Source of the DNA: Kastovskya adunca ATA6-11-RM4 | GTDB lineage: Bacteria > Cyanobacteriota > Cyanobacteriia > Cyanobacteriales > Coleofasciculaceae | DNA length: 64,000 nucleotides | Assembly (NCBI GenBank): GCA_019359445.1 | Contig: JAHHHJ010000017.1 | Span: 1-64,000, forward strand | Direction of reading: 5' to 3' | In this document: piece after piece, positions 27,775-36,813 of the stretch | How the letters are laid out: every line of letters starts with the position of its first letter | Position numbering within the stretch: the stretch's first letter is position 1 | Program-made: the position numbers and the translations under genes | The notes under the pieces: generated by a model | Seen by the model: only the letters and a program-made list of their open reading frames with translations | Told to the model about the DNA's origin: nothing | Database searches by the model: none

Positions 27775-29124
27775 TTACAATACGCGTAAGATGCTCGGAA
27801 TACTGTCTACTGCCTCAAGCGCCCGAATCTCATCCAAAGCCTGCTTAAAGTTCCCTTCCCGAACATCATGGGTGACAACGACAATTTCGGCTAAACCGCC
27901 TTGGAAACCAGTCTGAACCACAGATTCTAGGCTGACGTTATGTTTGCCAAAGCAGGTACCTAAACTGCCAATAACGCCAGGACGGTCTTTGGTGAGGAAG
28001 CGAGCGTAAAATCGGCTGACCAGCTCAGCTATCGGTGCGACAGTACAGTAGTGCTGATGGGAGCAACTGAGCAAAGGATGCATCTTTTGGCTATCACTAC
28101 TGGTTTTGAGCACGCCAATAATATTCAAAATATCTGAGACGACAGCGCTAGCCGTGGGGCCACTTCCCGCACCGGGGCCAAAAAACATTACCTGTCCAAT
28201 GGGTTCGCCTTCTACCAAGATGGCGTTGTAGACACCGCTAATGCTAGCAAGAGGATGAGTGAGGGGAACAAGGGTGGGATGGACTCTCACCGAAATTGGC
28301 GATGGGGAAGAGTGTGCTGAGTCCTGAGGAGTGTCAGGGGTTTGTTGTTGCCCTGCGGCTTCATTTCCTAGCCGTTTGGCGATCGCCAACAACTTAATGA
28401 CAAACCCCAGTTTTTCCGCATAGGCAATCTCAGCGGCACTCACCTGACGAATGCCTTCGCAATGCACCTCTTGCAAGTTAATGCGTCCGCCAAAGGCAAG
28501 GGAGGCAAGAATCGCAATTTTATCTGCGGCGTCCAACCCATCTACATCGGCGGTGGGATCAGCTTCTGCGTAACCGAGCTTTTGCGCGTCTGCGAGGATG
28601 TCTGCAAACTCACCGCCCTCAGTTTGCATCCGGGTAAGGATGTAGTTGGTGGTGCCATTGACAATGCCCGTAACGGCACTAATTTTGTTAACTCCTAGGG
28701 ACTGCTTCAAGGGCTGAATGACAGGGATACCGCCGCCTACCGCCGCCTCTAGCATCACGTAAACTCCGGCTTCATTTGCCGCCGTAAAAATCTCATCCCC
28801 AAAGCGGGCGATTACTGCCTTATTTGCTGTGACAATGTGCTTACCGTGGGCGATCGCTTTAAGAATTAGCGATCGCGCTGGCTCCAATCCCCCCATTACC
28901 TCCACCACAACATCAATAGCGGGGTCAGTAACAATTGCCTCTAAGTCTGTTGTAATCAGCTCTGAGGGGAGGGTAACAGCTCTGGGTTTATCTAGCGATC
29001 GCACACCTACCCGATGAATTTCTATTTCCTTCAGCAGCGGGTGACGCCCCTGGGGGTCAAGCAAAATCTCCGCCGTTCCCGTACCAACCGTTCCCAATCC
29101 TAATAAACCGATTTTAAAAGCCAC
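27775..29124 (-). CDS. hom: Homoserine dehydrogenase
   Basis: A 449-residue NAD(P)-dependent enzyme reducing aspartate semialdehyde to homoserine on the way to threonine and methionine. Visible: the nucleotide-binding start KIGLLGLGTVGTGTAEIL, VEVMGGLEPA, TANKAVIARFGDEIF, EAAVGGGIPVIQPLKQS, NGTTNYILTRM and the substrate-site segment EADPTADVDGLDAADKIAILASLAFG, with catalytic Lys and Asp. The C-terminus is an ACT domain (RPGVIGSLGTCFGKHNVSLESVVQTG) for allosteric control. A proline- and serine-rich insert of about 25 residues (GQQQTPDTPQDSAHSSPSP) interrupts the middle of the catalytic part, which is uncommon. Confidence 0.95.
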   Translation of the reverse strand: MAFKIGLLGLGTVGTGTAEILLDPQGRHPLLKEIEIHRVGVRSLDKPRAVTLPSELITTDLEAIVTDPAIDVVVEVMGGLEPARSLILKAIAHGKHIVTANKAVIARFGDEIFTAANEAGVYVMLEAAVGGGIPVIQPLKQSLGVNKISAVTGIVNGTTNYILTRMQTEGGEFADILADAQKLGYAEADPTADVDGLDAADKIAILASLAFGGRINLQEVHCEGIRQVSAAEIAYAEKLGFVIKLLAIAKRLGNEAAGQQQTPDTPQDSAHSSPSPISVRVHPTLVPLTHPLASISGVYNAILVEGEPIGQVMFFGPGAGSGPTASAVVSDILNIIGVLKTSSDSQKMHPLLSCSHQHYCTVAPIAELVSRFYARFLTKDRPGVIGSLGTCFGKHNVSLESVVQTGFQGGLAEIVVVTHDVREGNFKQALDEIRALEAVDSIPSILRVL

Positions 29125-29189
29125 AGTTGTTGTCCTGAATCCTAAACGTTCCGAGTTGCAACCCGTAAATCTTCCCTTATAGACTACCC

Positions 29190-29460
29190 CTCGTCGGGTG
29201 ATGGGGAAATGGGAAGATGAGGAGATGGGGGGCAGGGGAGCGGGGGAGCGGGGGAGCAGGGGTGCAGGGATGCAGGGGTGCAGGGGTGCAGGGGTGCAGG
29301 GGTGCAGGGGAGAACCTCTTACCCTTCATCTTTCATACTTCATCTTTCATACTTTATCCTTCATACTTCATACTTCACCCTAGCCTCCGGCAACGGCTTC
29401 GCCGAACATACTTTCTTCCCACTCAGGACTCAGAACTCAGGACTCAGGACTTCATCTTCA
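29190..29460. repeat. Composite intergenic repeat, locus 2
   Basis: A G-rich block with about six tandem 8-bp units (tgcagggg, 29256-29312), then cttcata-type units, a 49-bp motif (29372-29420, containing two small GC-rich inverted repeats) and repeated ctcaggact. The 49-bp motif recurs in inverted orientation at 39775-39822. The whole stretch between hom and the kinase is occupied by it; no gene. Confidence 0.88.
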
Positions 29461-29552
29461 CCCTTTCTCCGCCTTTAGTAACAAATTATCAGCGACTGAT
29501 TTAGGCAAGATTTAAGATATATTTAATCCTTCCTCCCGCATCCTCCAAAGGT

Positions 29553-30992
29553 ATGATTTACTGCCTCAACACTCGTTGTCGCGAGCCTCAAAATCCTAGT
29601 AACAACATCTTCTGCCAAGCTTGCGGTACTCCACTGCTGCTAAAAAATCGCTATCGAGTAATCAAACCCCTTGGCAGTGGTGGATTTGGCAGAACCTACC
29701 TAGCCGAGGATACGGACTGCTTAAACGCCCTTTGCGTGGTCAAACAATTTTCGCCCTCCCCAGACATTCAGTCGGCTCCCGTCACCTTACAAACAGCCAT
29801 AAGATTGTTTAACCAAGAGGCACTCAGACTGTTTGAGCTAGGAGAGCATCCCCAAATTCCCCGTTTACTCGCTCATTTTGAACAAAACAAGCAATTGTAT
29901 CTGGTTCAAGAATGGATCGATGGGCAGAATTTACGGCAAGAATTGGCGATGGCAGGAGCTTTCAGCGAAAAAAAGATTCGCTCGGATTTGGATAACCTGC
30001 TGCCAGTTTTGCAGTTTATCCACGACCGAGGTGTAATTCACCGGGACATCAAACCCGACAACATCATGCGCCGTCGCGGTGATGGCAAATTAATGTTGAT
30101 TGATTTTGGTGTTTCTAAGCAATCAACTGTAACCGCTATGAGTACAGCGGGGACGATGGTTGGCACCGCAGGCTATACCCCAATGGAGCAAATGCTGGGG
30201 AAGGCTTACCCCGCCAGCGATTTGTATAGCTTGGGAGTGACGTGCATTTGTCTGTTGACGAATCGTTTTCCTAAGCAAGATGGCTCTGATGGCATTTACG
30301 ATCCGATGTCAGGTCGCTGGTTCTGGCAAGAACACTTACCTGTGGGGATAACCGTCAATCCAACTCTGGCAGGCGTATTAGACAAACTTGTAGAGCATTT
30401 TCCCAAAGACCGCTATCAATCGGCTGCCGAGGTGATGGAGGTTCTCAAGTCTGCTCCGACCGAAGAGGTTGTCTCCGTAGCGCCAGACTTGAATGCTGCT
30501 CTTACTGATGCTCATTTAAGTTCCGCCGTAAAAGTAGGTTACCGCCCACTCCAGGCGCTGCTCGCTGCCAAGCAATGGCAAGAGGCTGATAGGGAAACTC
30601 GCCTAATTTTATTGCAAGTATGCGATCGCGTCGAAGAAAACTGGCTCAGAGTCGAAGACTTTAGAACCTTTCCTTGTGAAGTGCTCAATACCGTTGAAAA
30701 TATGTGGACGCATTACAGCAACGGACGTTTTGGTTATGTCCCTAAAAAGCGCATCTGGGATAGTCTTGGGGGAGGCTCAAAAATTGATTATGCTACCTGG
30801 TGTCGTTTTGGCGAACAGGTCGGCTGGCGTGTCAACGGCAAGTGGCTCACCTACTGCGAGCTTACCTTTGACGCCGATACAGCTCCCCCTGGTCATCTCC
30901 CGGCGGGAGGCGTAGGGGATGTGAGCATGGGCAAGTGGGATCTAATCTGTGCCTCGCTGGCGGCAAGGCTAGAACAATGTGACATGCGCTAG
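29553..30992 (+). CDS. Ser/Thr protein kinase with N-terminal zinc ribbon and C-terminal GUN4 domain
   Basis: A 479-residue cytoplasmic protein. Residues 1-30 form a four-cysteine ribbon-like segment (CLNTRC, CQACG). A Hanks-type kinase domain covers about 32-295: GSGGFGRTYLAE (glycine loop), CVVKQF (ATP lysine), HRDIKPDNIM (catalytic loop), LIDFGVSK (DFG) and GTAGYTPMEQ, all intact. Residues about 325-475 are a GUN4 domain (YRPLQALLAAKQWQEADRET, FGYVPKKRIWDSLGGGSKIDYATWCRFGEQVGW). Stand-alone Gun4 binds Mg-porphyrins and stimulates Mg-chelatase; in the fusion it may sense tetrapyrroles and control the kinase, which is inference. No membrane segment is present. Confidence 0.92.
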   Translation: MIYCLNTRCREPQNPSNNIFCQACGTPLLLKNRYRVIKPLGSGGFGRTYLAEDTDCLNALCVVKQFSPSPDIQSAPVTLQTAIRLFNQEALRLFELGEHPQIPRLLAHFEQNKQLYLVQEWIDGQNLRQELAMAGAFSEKKIRSDLDNLLPVLQFIHDRGVIHRDIKPDNIMRRRGDGKLMLIDFGVSKQSTVTAMSTAGTMVGTAGYTPMEQMLGKAYPASDLYSLGVTCICLLTNRFPKQDGSDGIYDPMSGRWFWQEHLPVGITVNPTLAGVLDKLVEHFPKDRYQSAAEVMEVLKSAPTEEVVSVAPDLNAALTDAHLSSAVKVGYRPLQALLAAKQWQEADRETRLILLQVCDRVEENWLRVEDFRTFPCEVLNTVENMWTHYSNGRFGYVPKKRIWDSLGGGSKIDYATWCRFGEQVGWRVNGKWLTYCELTFDADTAPPGHLPAGGVGDVSMGKWDLICASLAARLEQCDMR

Positions 30993-31104
30993 CAATACTT
31001 GAAAGGAAGTAAATTTAGCTTCTGGGCAAATCTTGTTATGATTGCAATTTATAACTGTTTACACTAGCCAAACCCTTAATTGTTAAACCCCATAAAAGGA
31101 GAAT

Positions 31105-32373
31105 TTGTCATTGGCTCGTCGCTACTTATTTACCTCTGAATCAGTCACAGAAGGTCATCCTGACAAGATTTGTGACCAAATTTCCGACACAATCTTAGAT
31201 ACTCTGCTGACGCAAGACCCCTATAGTCGTGTCGCCGCTGAAGTCGTTGTCAACACTGGATTGGTGCTGATTACGGGCGAAATTTCTACTCAGGCTCAAG
31301 TCAATTATATTAACTTGGCTCGCCAGAAAATTGCTGAAATTGGCTATACAGATGGCAACAATGGCTTCTGTGCTAATAGTTGCTCCATTTTAGTTGCCTT
31401 AGATGAGCAATCTCCCGATATCGCCCAAGGCGTCACCGTTGCTAAAGAAAGCCGGGAGCACATGAGTGAGGATGAGCTAGACGCGATTGGTGCTGGCGAC
31501 CAAGGCTTGATGTTTGGTTTTGCCTGCAACGAAACCCCGGAACTGATGCCCATGCCGATTAGTTTGGCGCATCGCATTTCTCGCCATTTGGCAGGTGTCC
31601 GCAAATCTGGACAGTTGCCCTATCTGCGTCCTGATGGCAAAACTCAAGTCACCGTCACCTACGAAGACGGACGCCCGGTAGGAATTGACACTATTTTGGT
31701 TTCCACTCAGCACACCGCTACCATTGGCAACATTACTGACGAAGCCGCCGTACAGGAAAAAATCCGAGAAGACCTCTGGGAAGCCGTGGTCATGCCAGCA
31801 TTTGCTGACATTGAGCTTAAACCTACTAAAGAAACTCGTTTTCTGGTTAATCCTACAGGTAAGTTTGTCATTGGCGGGCCTCAGGGAGATTCCGGTCTGA
31901 CAGGACGCAAAATCATCGTCGATACCTACGGGGGTTACTCCCGCCACGGTGGTGGTGCCTTTTCTGGTAAAGACCCCACTAAAGTAGACCGTTCTGCTGC
32001 TTATGCTTGCCGCTATGTAGCAAAAAATATTGTTGCTGCTGGTTTAGCCGAAAAGTGTGAGGTGCAACTGAGTTATGCCATTGGAGTGGCACGACCTGTC
32101 AGTATCTTTGTGGAGACATTTGGCACGGCGACCGTTGAGGAAGAGCGCTTACTGGAACTGGTGAAGCAGCATTTCGAGCTACGCCCAGCCGGAATTATTC
32201 AGACGTTTAACTTGCGCTCTTTGCCAGCAGAGCGGGGCGGTCGTTTCTATCAAGATATTGCTGCCTATGGTCACTTTGGGCGTTCCCAGTTAAATCTGCC
32301 TTGGGAAAAAACCGATAAGGCAGAATTGCTGCGGGAAGCGGTTAGACAGCCTGTTTCCGCCTCAATGGGATAG
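31105..32373 (+). CDS. metK: S-adenosylmethionine synthetase
   Basis: A 422-residue enzyme forming SAM from methionine and ATP. Conserved: [19 protein letters not shown] with the catalytic His and Asp, [27 protein letters not shown], and the P-loop-like [20 protein letters not shown], plus [26 protein letters not shown]. The start is TTG. TTG at 31105 leaves only three bases after GGAG, whereas TTG at 31111 leaves nine, so the shorter form (beginning LARRYLF) may be the real one. DUF1232 gene follows after 5 bp and is probably cotranscribed. Confidence 0.95.
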   Translation: MSLARRYLFTSESVTEGHPDKICDQISDTILDTLLTQDPYSRVAAEVVVNTGLVLITGEISTQAQVNYINLARQKIAEIGYTDGNNGFCANSCSILVALDEQSPDIAQGVTVAKESREHMSEDELDAIGAGDQGLMFGFACNETPELMPMPISLAHRISRHLAGVRKSGQLPYLRPDGKTQVTVTYEDGRPVGIDTILVSTQHTATIGNITDEAAVQEKIREDLWEAVVMPAFADIELKPTKETRFLVNPTGKFVIGGPQGDSGLTGRKIIVDTYGGYSRHGGGAFSGKDPTKVDRSAAYACRYVAKNIVAAGLAEKCEVQLSYAIGVARPVSIFVETFGTATVEEERLLELVKQHFELRPAGIIQTFNLRSLPAERGGRFYQDIAAYGHFGRSQLNLPWEKTDKAELLREAVRQPVSASMG

Positions 32374-32378
32374 TTAGT

Positions 32379-32759
32379 ATGCAGGGAATCAAAAGGCAGC
32401 TACGGCAACTAAAAAAGGAAACCCTAGCTGTCTACCTTGCCTGCAAAGACGCTAGGGTTCCCTGGTATGCGAAGATTTTAGCGGCGGCTGTGGTCGCCTA
32501 TGCCTTTAGCCCCATTGACTTGATTCCAGATTTTATTCCTGTAATCGGTTATTTAGACGATCTGCTGATTGTGCCATTGGGGATTTGGCTGGTAGTGAAG
32601 CTGATTCCCCCAGCAGTGATGACAGAATGCCGGGAGAAAGCGGCAACAATGAGCGGGAAAAAATCGCGTAACTGGGTGGCAGCGGGTATCGTGATCGTAA
32701 TCTGGCTGCTATTAGGTGGTTACGCGATCGCCTTAATCTCAAGAAATTGGAATCGTTAG
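32379..32759 (+). CDS. DUF1232 (YkvA-like) membrane protein
   Basis: A 126-residue protein with the DUF1232 signature VPWYAKILAAAVVAYAFSPIDLIPDFIPVIGYLDDLLIVPLGI (residues about 29-71), where the SPIDLIPD motif is diagnostic, and a second hydrophobic span near the C-terminus (about 97-117). Small inner-membrane protein of unknown function. It starts 5 bp after the metK stop, suggesting cotranscription, and its stop codon abuts the stop codon of the convergent proline catabolic gene with no base between. Confidence 0.87.
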   Translation: MQGIKRQLRQLKKETLAVYLACKDARVPWYAKILAAAVVAYAFSPIDLIPDFIPVIGYLDDLLIVPLGIWLVVKLIPPAVMTECREKAATMSGKKSRNWVAAGIVIVIWLLLGGYAIALISRNWNR

Positions 32760-35700
32760 TTACTCAGCTCCTTCAATCGGGGCAAAACCTTGCCGCTGGA
32801 TGTTTTCAGTGATGGCACGGGGTTCGAGAAATTGCAGCAGGTAATCGGGCCCACCTGCTTTGGAACCGACACCGGACATCTTGAAGCCGCCAAAGGGTTG
32901 CCGGGAAACGATCGCCCCGGTGGTAGTGCGGTTGATATAGAGGTTGCCGACTTCAAACTCAGCCGTCGCTTGGTCGATGTGGGATGGGGTGCGGGAGTAC
33001 AAGCCGCCTGTGAGGGCGTACTTGGTGCCGTTAGCCACATTCAGGGCTTCCTGGAAATCCTTCACCCGCATGACGGCGACAACGGGCCCGAAGATTTCCT
33101 CTTGGGCAATCTTGGCATCGGGGGAGACATCCCGGAAAATCACCGGCCCGATGAAGTAACCGTCATCGCTGGCAGGCATTTCCAACGCGACATTGGCTTC
33201 TTGACGCCCTATCTCGATGTAGTCACGGATGCGATTGCGGGCTGTAGCATCGATCACTGGCCCGACTTGTGTGCTGGGCAATTCCGCTGCACCGATATTT
33301 AGCGATCGCGTTGCTTCTACCATCCGCTCAATAAAGCTGTCATAAACAGTTTCGAGGACGATGACGCGGGAACAAGCAGAACACTTTTGTCCGCTGTAGC
33401 CAAAGGCAGATTGCACCACTCCCGCTACAGCTTGGTCGAGGTCAGCACTTTCATCGACAATAATGGCATTCTTCCCACCCATCTCTGCAATGACGCGCTT
33501 CAGGTGCTGTTGTCCCGGCTGGACAATTGCCGCATCTGCATAAATCCGACAACCGACCTCCATTGAACCCGTAAAGGCAATCAGATGAACGTCAGGATGC
33601 TTGACTATATGGGCACCGACGGTTGAACCCTTAGCGGGAATGAATTGGAAAACGCCTTTGGGGATTCCTGCTTCTACTAAGATTTCCCCAATTTTCGCCG
33701 CAATTACAGAAGACGTTTCTGCGGGTTTGAGGAGGGTACAGTTGCCTGTAACTAAAGCCGCCACCGTCATTCCCGTAGCGATCGCGATCGGGAAATTCCA
33801 CGGAGAAATAACGACGGCAATCCCTCGTGGTTGATAGACGTAACGGTTATTTTCCCCCGGAATATCGTAGTTATAACCCCGGTCGAGACGTTCCATCTCG
33901 TCAGCGTAGTAGCGGAAAAAATCAATCGCTTCTGAAACTTCCGCATCCGCTTCCCGCAACGCTTTCCCCACTTCCAAAGACACCCAAGCAGACAGTTGGG
34001 CCCGTCGCTGTTCCATAATATCGCCAGCTTTGCGGAGGATTTCGGCACGTTGCCGTGCAGGAGTCCGTCGCCAAGCGGGGAAGGCAGCTTTTGCCGCTTT
34101 TAGGGCATCTTCCGCTTGCTCAATCGAAAGCAGTCCGATGGTGCCAATAATTTCATCAGGATTGGAGGGATTGACGGAGTTAACCGTTGCCTCTGTTTCC
34201 ACATACTCGCCGTTAATCAGGGGTGGGTAAGTTTTACCCAACTGTTGCCGCACTTTGGCGTAGGCGTCTTGAGCGTCCTGTCGGGCTTTGATCTGGGCGT
34301 AGTCTGTATCGGCGGCATTGGGGAATTGGTAATCCATGCTGGATAACTCTTCCCCACTCCCCGGCTCCCCTGTTTCCTGGCTTTCCTTAACCACAGGAGG
34401 CGCAATTAACTCTTCTACAGGTCGGTCTTCCTGGCTTTGTCGGATGAAGGAGCTATTGGCGGTATTTTCCAGCAAGCGGCGAATCAGGTACGCCATTCCG
34501 GGGAGAAGTTCGCCATAGGGGGCATACACCCGCACCCGATGACCCTGTTTTACTAACGCTTTAGCAAGTTGGTCGCCCATACCGTAGAGGACTTGCATCT
34601 CAAAGCGGCGACGGGGGATATTGAGGCTGTCGGCTAGAGCGATCGCTCTAGCTTGCGATCGCACATTATGACTACCAATGGCGGAGTAAATGTACTGATG
34701 ATTCTCCAACATGATCTGAGTCATCTGCTCAAAGTTGGCATCAGTCGCCGCTTTGTCGTTATAAACAGGTTGCGACCAATCTTTTTGGGCGGCTTTAATG
34801 GTTTCTTGATCCCAGTACGCCCCTTTTACTAAGCGCACAGTAAGGGGATAGCCCCGCTCTTTTGCCCAAGCGATAACGCCCTGCAAATCCTGCTCGCTAT
34901 CTCGCAGATAGGCTTGCAAGGTGAGTCCAATATCCGTGCGGGAGCGGAATTCCTCTTCCATCAATAGTTGCTTGAGGATGGAGAGTGTCATGTCCTTGTA
35001 GACATACTGCTCCATATCAAAGTGAACCGCCGCGCCTAATTCTTTGGCACGACGCAGTAAGATGCGGATGCGATCGCACACCCGTTCTTGACTCCCCTCC
35101 TCATCCAGGGGGTCAAACTGCGAGTAAAACGCCGTCAGCTTCACCGATACCTGCACGCGCGGCAGTTCCTCACCATCGGCAACGTCAATTTCTGGCACAG
35201 GTGACCATTGCTTGGCTTCCTGTGTGAGCTGTTCCATCAATTGCAGGTAGCCTTCTAAATAGGACTGCGCCTCAGCTTCTGTAATTACCGCTTCCCCTAG
35301 CAAGTCTAGGGTAAACGCCATCTTTTCCTTCCGCAGTCGCTCAACCGTCTTCAGCACCTGCTTGATGTTTTCCCCAGCAATATATTTGTGCGCTAGGGTT
35401 TCCACGGCGGTAGATACAGTCGTTGCGGCAACTTGTCCCGGCATGGAGTCAGCACTGGCGAAGTTGAGCATCCCTTTGAGGGCGGAGGGGAGTTCTACAG
35501 ATTCATCCCCCATATATTCCTGCAAGTGACGGGCAATCTCCGGTTTACTCCGCAATGCAGGCAGACAGTCGATAAAGCGAAATAGCTGCACCCTTAAACC
35601 CGGGTTACTCATCGCCCAAGCCAGTAACTTATCATCCCAGCGCATTTGGTCGCGCATCTGGGCAAATAAGGAGCGTTTCTCGCGGGTGGCTTCCAGGAGT

Positions 35701-35801
35701 TGCTTGGCAATTTCCTGGGTCTTGGCTTCGTAGCTACGGTCAGATACTTGTACAACCACAGCAGGCAAACTCCTTTTCTGGACGAAGGCGATCGTTGTCA
35801 A
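32760..35801 (-). CDS. Bifunctional proline dehydrogenase / L-glutamate gamma-semialdehyde dehydrogenase
   Basis: A 1013-residue enzyme oxidising proline to glutamate. The N-terminal half (about 85-450) is the FAD-dependent proline dehydrogenase barrel: VSVKLTAFYSQFDP, FDMEQYVYKDMTLSILKQL, TVRLVKGAYWDQE, ATDANFEQM and RFEMQVLYGMGDQLAKAL. After a linker rich in Glu and Ser (about 465-490) comes the aldehyde dehydrogenase half (about 530-1000): VISPWNFPIAIATGMTVAAL, EMGGKNAIIVDESADLD and the catalytic cysteine in SGQKCSACSR. Compared with enterobacterial PutA it lacks the DNA-binding domain and the long C-terminal domain. It uses proline as a source of carbon, nitrogen and electrons. Symbols putA and pruA are both used for such fusions. 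Confidence 0.95.
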   Translation of the reverse strand: MTTIAFVQKRSLPAVVVQVSDRSYEAKTQEIAKQLLEATREKRSLFAQMRDQMRWDDKLLAWAMSNPGLRVQLFRFIDCLPALRSKPEIARHLQEYMGDESVELPSALKGMLNFASADSMPGQVAATTVSTAVETLAHKYIAGENIKQVLKTVERLRKEKMAFTLDLLGEAVITEAEAQSYLEGYLQLMEQLTQEAKQWSPVPEIDVADGEELPRVQVSVKLTAFYSQFDPLDEEGSQERVCDRIRILLRRAKELGAAVHFDMEQYVYKDMTLSILKQLLMEEEFRSRTDIGLTLQAYLRDSEQDLQGVIAWAKERGYPLTVRLVKGAYWDQETIKAAQKDWSQPVYNDKAATDANFEQMTQIMLENHQYIYSAIGSHNVRSQARAIALADSLNIPRRRFEMQVLYGMGDQLAKALVKQGHRVRVYAPYGELLPGMAYLIRRLLENTANSSFIRQSQEDRPVEELIAPPVVKESQETGEPGSGEELSSMDYQFPNAADTDYAQIKARQDAQDAYAKVRQQLGKTYPPLINGEYVETEATVNSVNPSNPDEIIGTIGLLSIEQAEDALKAAKAAFPAWRRTPARQRAEILRKAGDIMEQRRAQLSAWVSLEVGKALREADAEVSEAIDFFRYYADEMERLDRGYNYDIPGENNRYVYQPRGIAVVISPWNFPIAIATGMTVAALVTGNCTLLKPAETSSVIAAKIGEILVEAGIPKGVFQFIPAKGSTVGAHIVKHPDVHLIAFTGSMEVGCRIYADAAIVQPGQQHLKRVIAEMGGKNAIIVDESADLDQAVAGVVQSAFGYSGQKCSACSRVIVLETVYDSFIERMVEATRSLNIGAAELPSTQVGPVIDATARNRIRDYIEIGRQEANVALEMPASDDGYFIGPVIFRDVSPDAKIAQEEIFGPVVAVMRVKDFQEALNVANGTKYALTGGLYSRTPSHIDQATAEFEVGNLYINRTTTGAIVSRQPFGGFKMSGVGSKAGGPDYLLQFLEPRAITENIQRQGFAPIEGAE

Positions 35802-35925
35802 GCCTTCTGATAACTCTATTTTATGAGTGAAATTAACATAGCTTCTATTAATGAGTTTGACGCCTCTGCTACTGACAAATTGCCGCTTTAGCCCCCGCAG
35901 GCGTTAGTCTTAGCGCTATTTGTAG

Positions 35926-35953
35926 GGTGGGTTCGGCTCAACCGTAACCCACC
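35926..35953. repeat. Small dispersed palindrome (GGTGGGTT/AACCCACC)
   Basis: Arms 35926-35933 and 35946-35953 with an inner CGG/CCG pair. This kind of short palindrome is common between cyanobacterial genes. It lies just after the SH3 gene stop on the minus strand side and upstream of the proline gene, so it may also terminate or insulate transcripts. Confidence 0.6.
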
Positions 35954-35971
35954 ACTTAATGGCAGCAACTC

Positions 35972-36568
35972 TTAGAAACAATAACCAAGATACTGGGCAT
36001 AGACATACCCTTGTACGGGTGATGCGACTGGCACCCAACCGTTGTTACCTCGGCTTTCAACAACAATTCGCTGCCTATTAGCGAACTGTCCGACAATAGC
36101 ACTGGTCGTTGATGCCTCTCGCCGGATATTTAACCCTCCCCTGGCTCTTACTTGGCGGCAGTTGTCGGAGGTGGCAGGTGGCGGTGCTGGGGCAGCAGAC
36201 GTACAGTAGACGAGATTCGCCGAAGGAATATACCCTTCTACTGGGGATAAAATCGGCACCCAGCCGTTGTTACCGCGATTTTGAATAACCACTCGCTGAT
36301 TATTTACTAAATTTCCCACAACAGGGCTTTCGCTCGATGGCTGTTGCCGGATACCCAAAACCCCTCTTGCTGACACTTGGCGGCAGGTATCTGGGATTTG
36401 TCCTTGTGCCAGTTGATAATCGCCTGTCAAAGCGGAAGGGGCTTGTGAGGCGGAGGGCTGAAGGCTTTGAGTTCTGGAAGAAGCTTCGGCAATCGAGGGA
36501 ACAGCAAATGCCGTTAAAGCCAGTGAAAGGATAGTAGTCGCTACTGTTGAGTTTTGTAGTTGACGCAT
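35972..36568 (-). CDS. Exported protein with two bacterial SH3 domains
   Basis: A 198-residue protein with a signal peptide (residues 1-29, ending SIAEA). Two homologous bacterial SH3 domains follow, each bounded by cysteines: CRQVSARGVLGIRQQPSSESPVVG...VEGYIPSANLVYC (about 62-122) and CRQVRARGGLNIRREASTTSAIVG...VQGYVYAQYLGYC (about 137-197). The WVPI/WVPV cores are intact. Bacterial SH3 domains often bind cell-wall peptides; each pair of cysteines could form a disulfide in the periplasm. No catalytic domain is attached, so it is a binding or scaffolding protein. Single gene. Confidence 0.85.
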   Translation of the reverse strand: MRQLQNSTVATTILSLALTAFAVPSIAEASSRTQSLQPSASQAPSALTGDYQLAQGQIPDTCRQVSARGVLGIRQQPSSESPVVGNLVNNQRVVIQNRGNNGWVPILSPVEGYIPSANLVYCTSAAPAPPPATSDNCRQVRARGGLNIRREASTTSAIVGQFANRQRIVVESRGNNGWVPVASPVQGYVYAQYLGYCF

Positions 36569-36731
36569 TGTTTTCTATTCTTAAGAAAAATTACTAAATT
36601 TACCTAAAAGTGCGGGACTTATTAGTTCAAGCTTCGTAAAATACACCTAATCTCATCCTAAGAAGCCCTAGCTATATATTCCTATTCTGAATGGCATAAA
36701 TCTTTATTGGCAGTAATCTAACCAAAGATAG

Positions 36732-36764
36732 AAAAAGCCCCCTACAGTCTTGTCACTGAGGGGG
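36732..36764 (-). terminator. Terminator of the universal stress protein gene
   Basis: On the minus strand a G+C-rich stem (CCCCCT with AGGGGG and CAG with CTG, 36738-36764) is followed by a T-run (complement of 36732-36736), about 50 bp after the stop codon. Confidence 0.85.
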
Positions 36765-36813
36765 GAAATGCGATCGCTACACTAGATTGAATCAACTAAG
36801 AACTTAGCGCCGC

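Noticed and set aside
29256-29312. 8-bp G-rich tandem repeats as a CRISPR array or G-quadruplex element
   Set aside because: No spacers; G-runs of four could form quadruplexes but the block is simply part of the repeat family, so no separate claim is made.
31003-31110. SAM or SAH riboswitch upstream of metK
   Set aside because: The leader is short and AT-rich without the multi-stem consensus of any SAM riboswitch.
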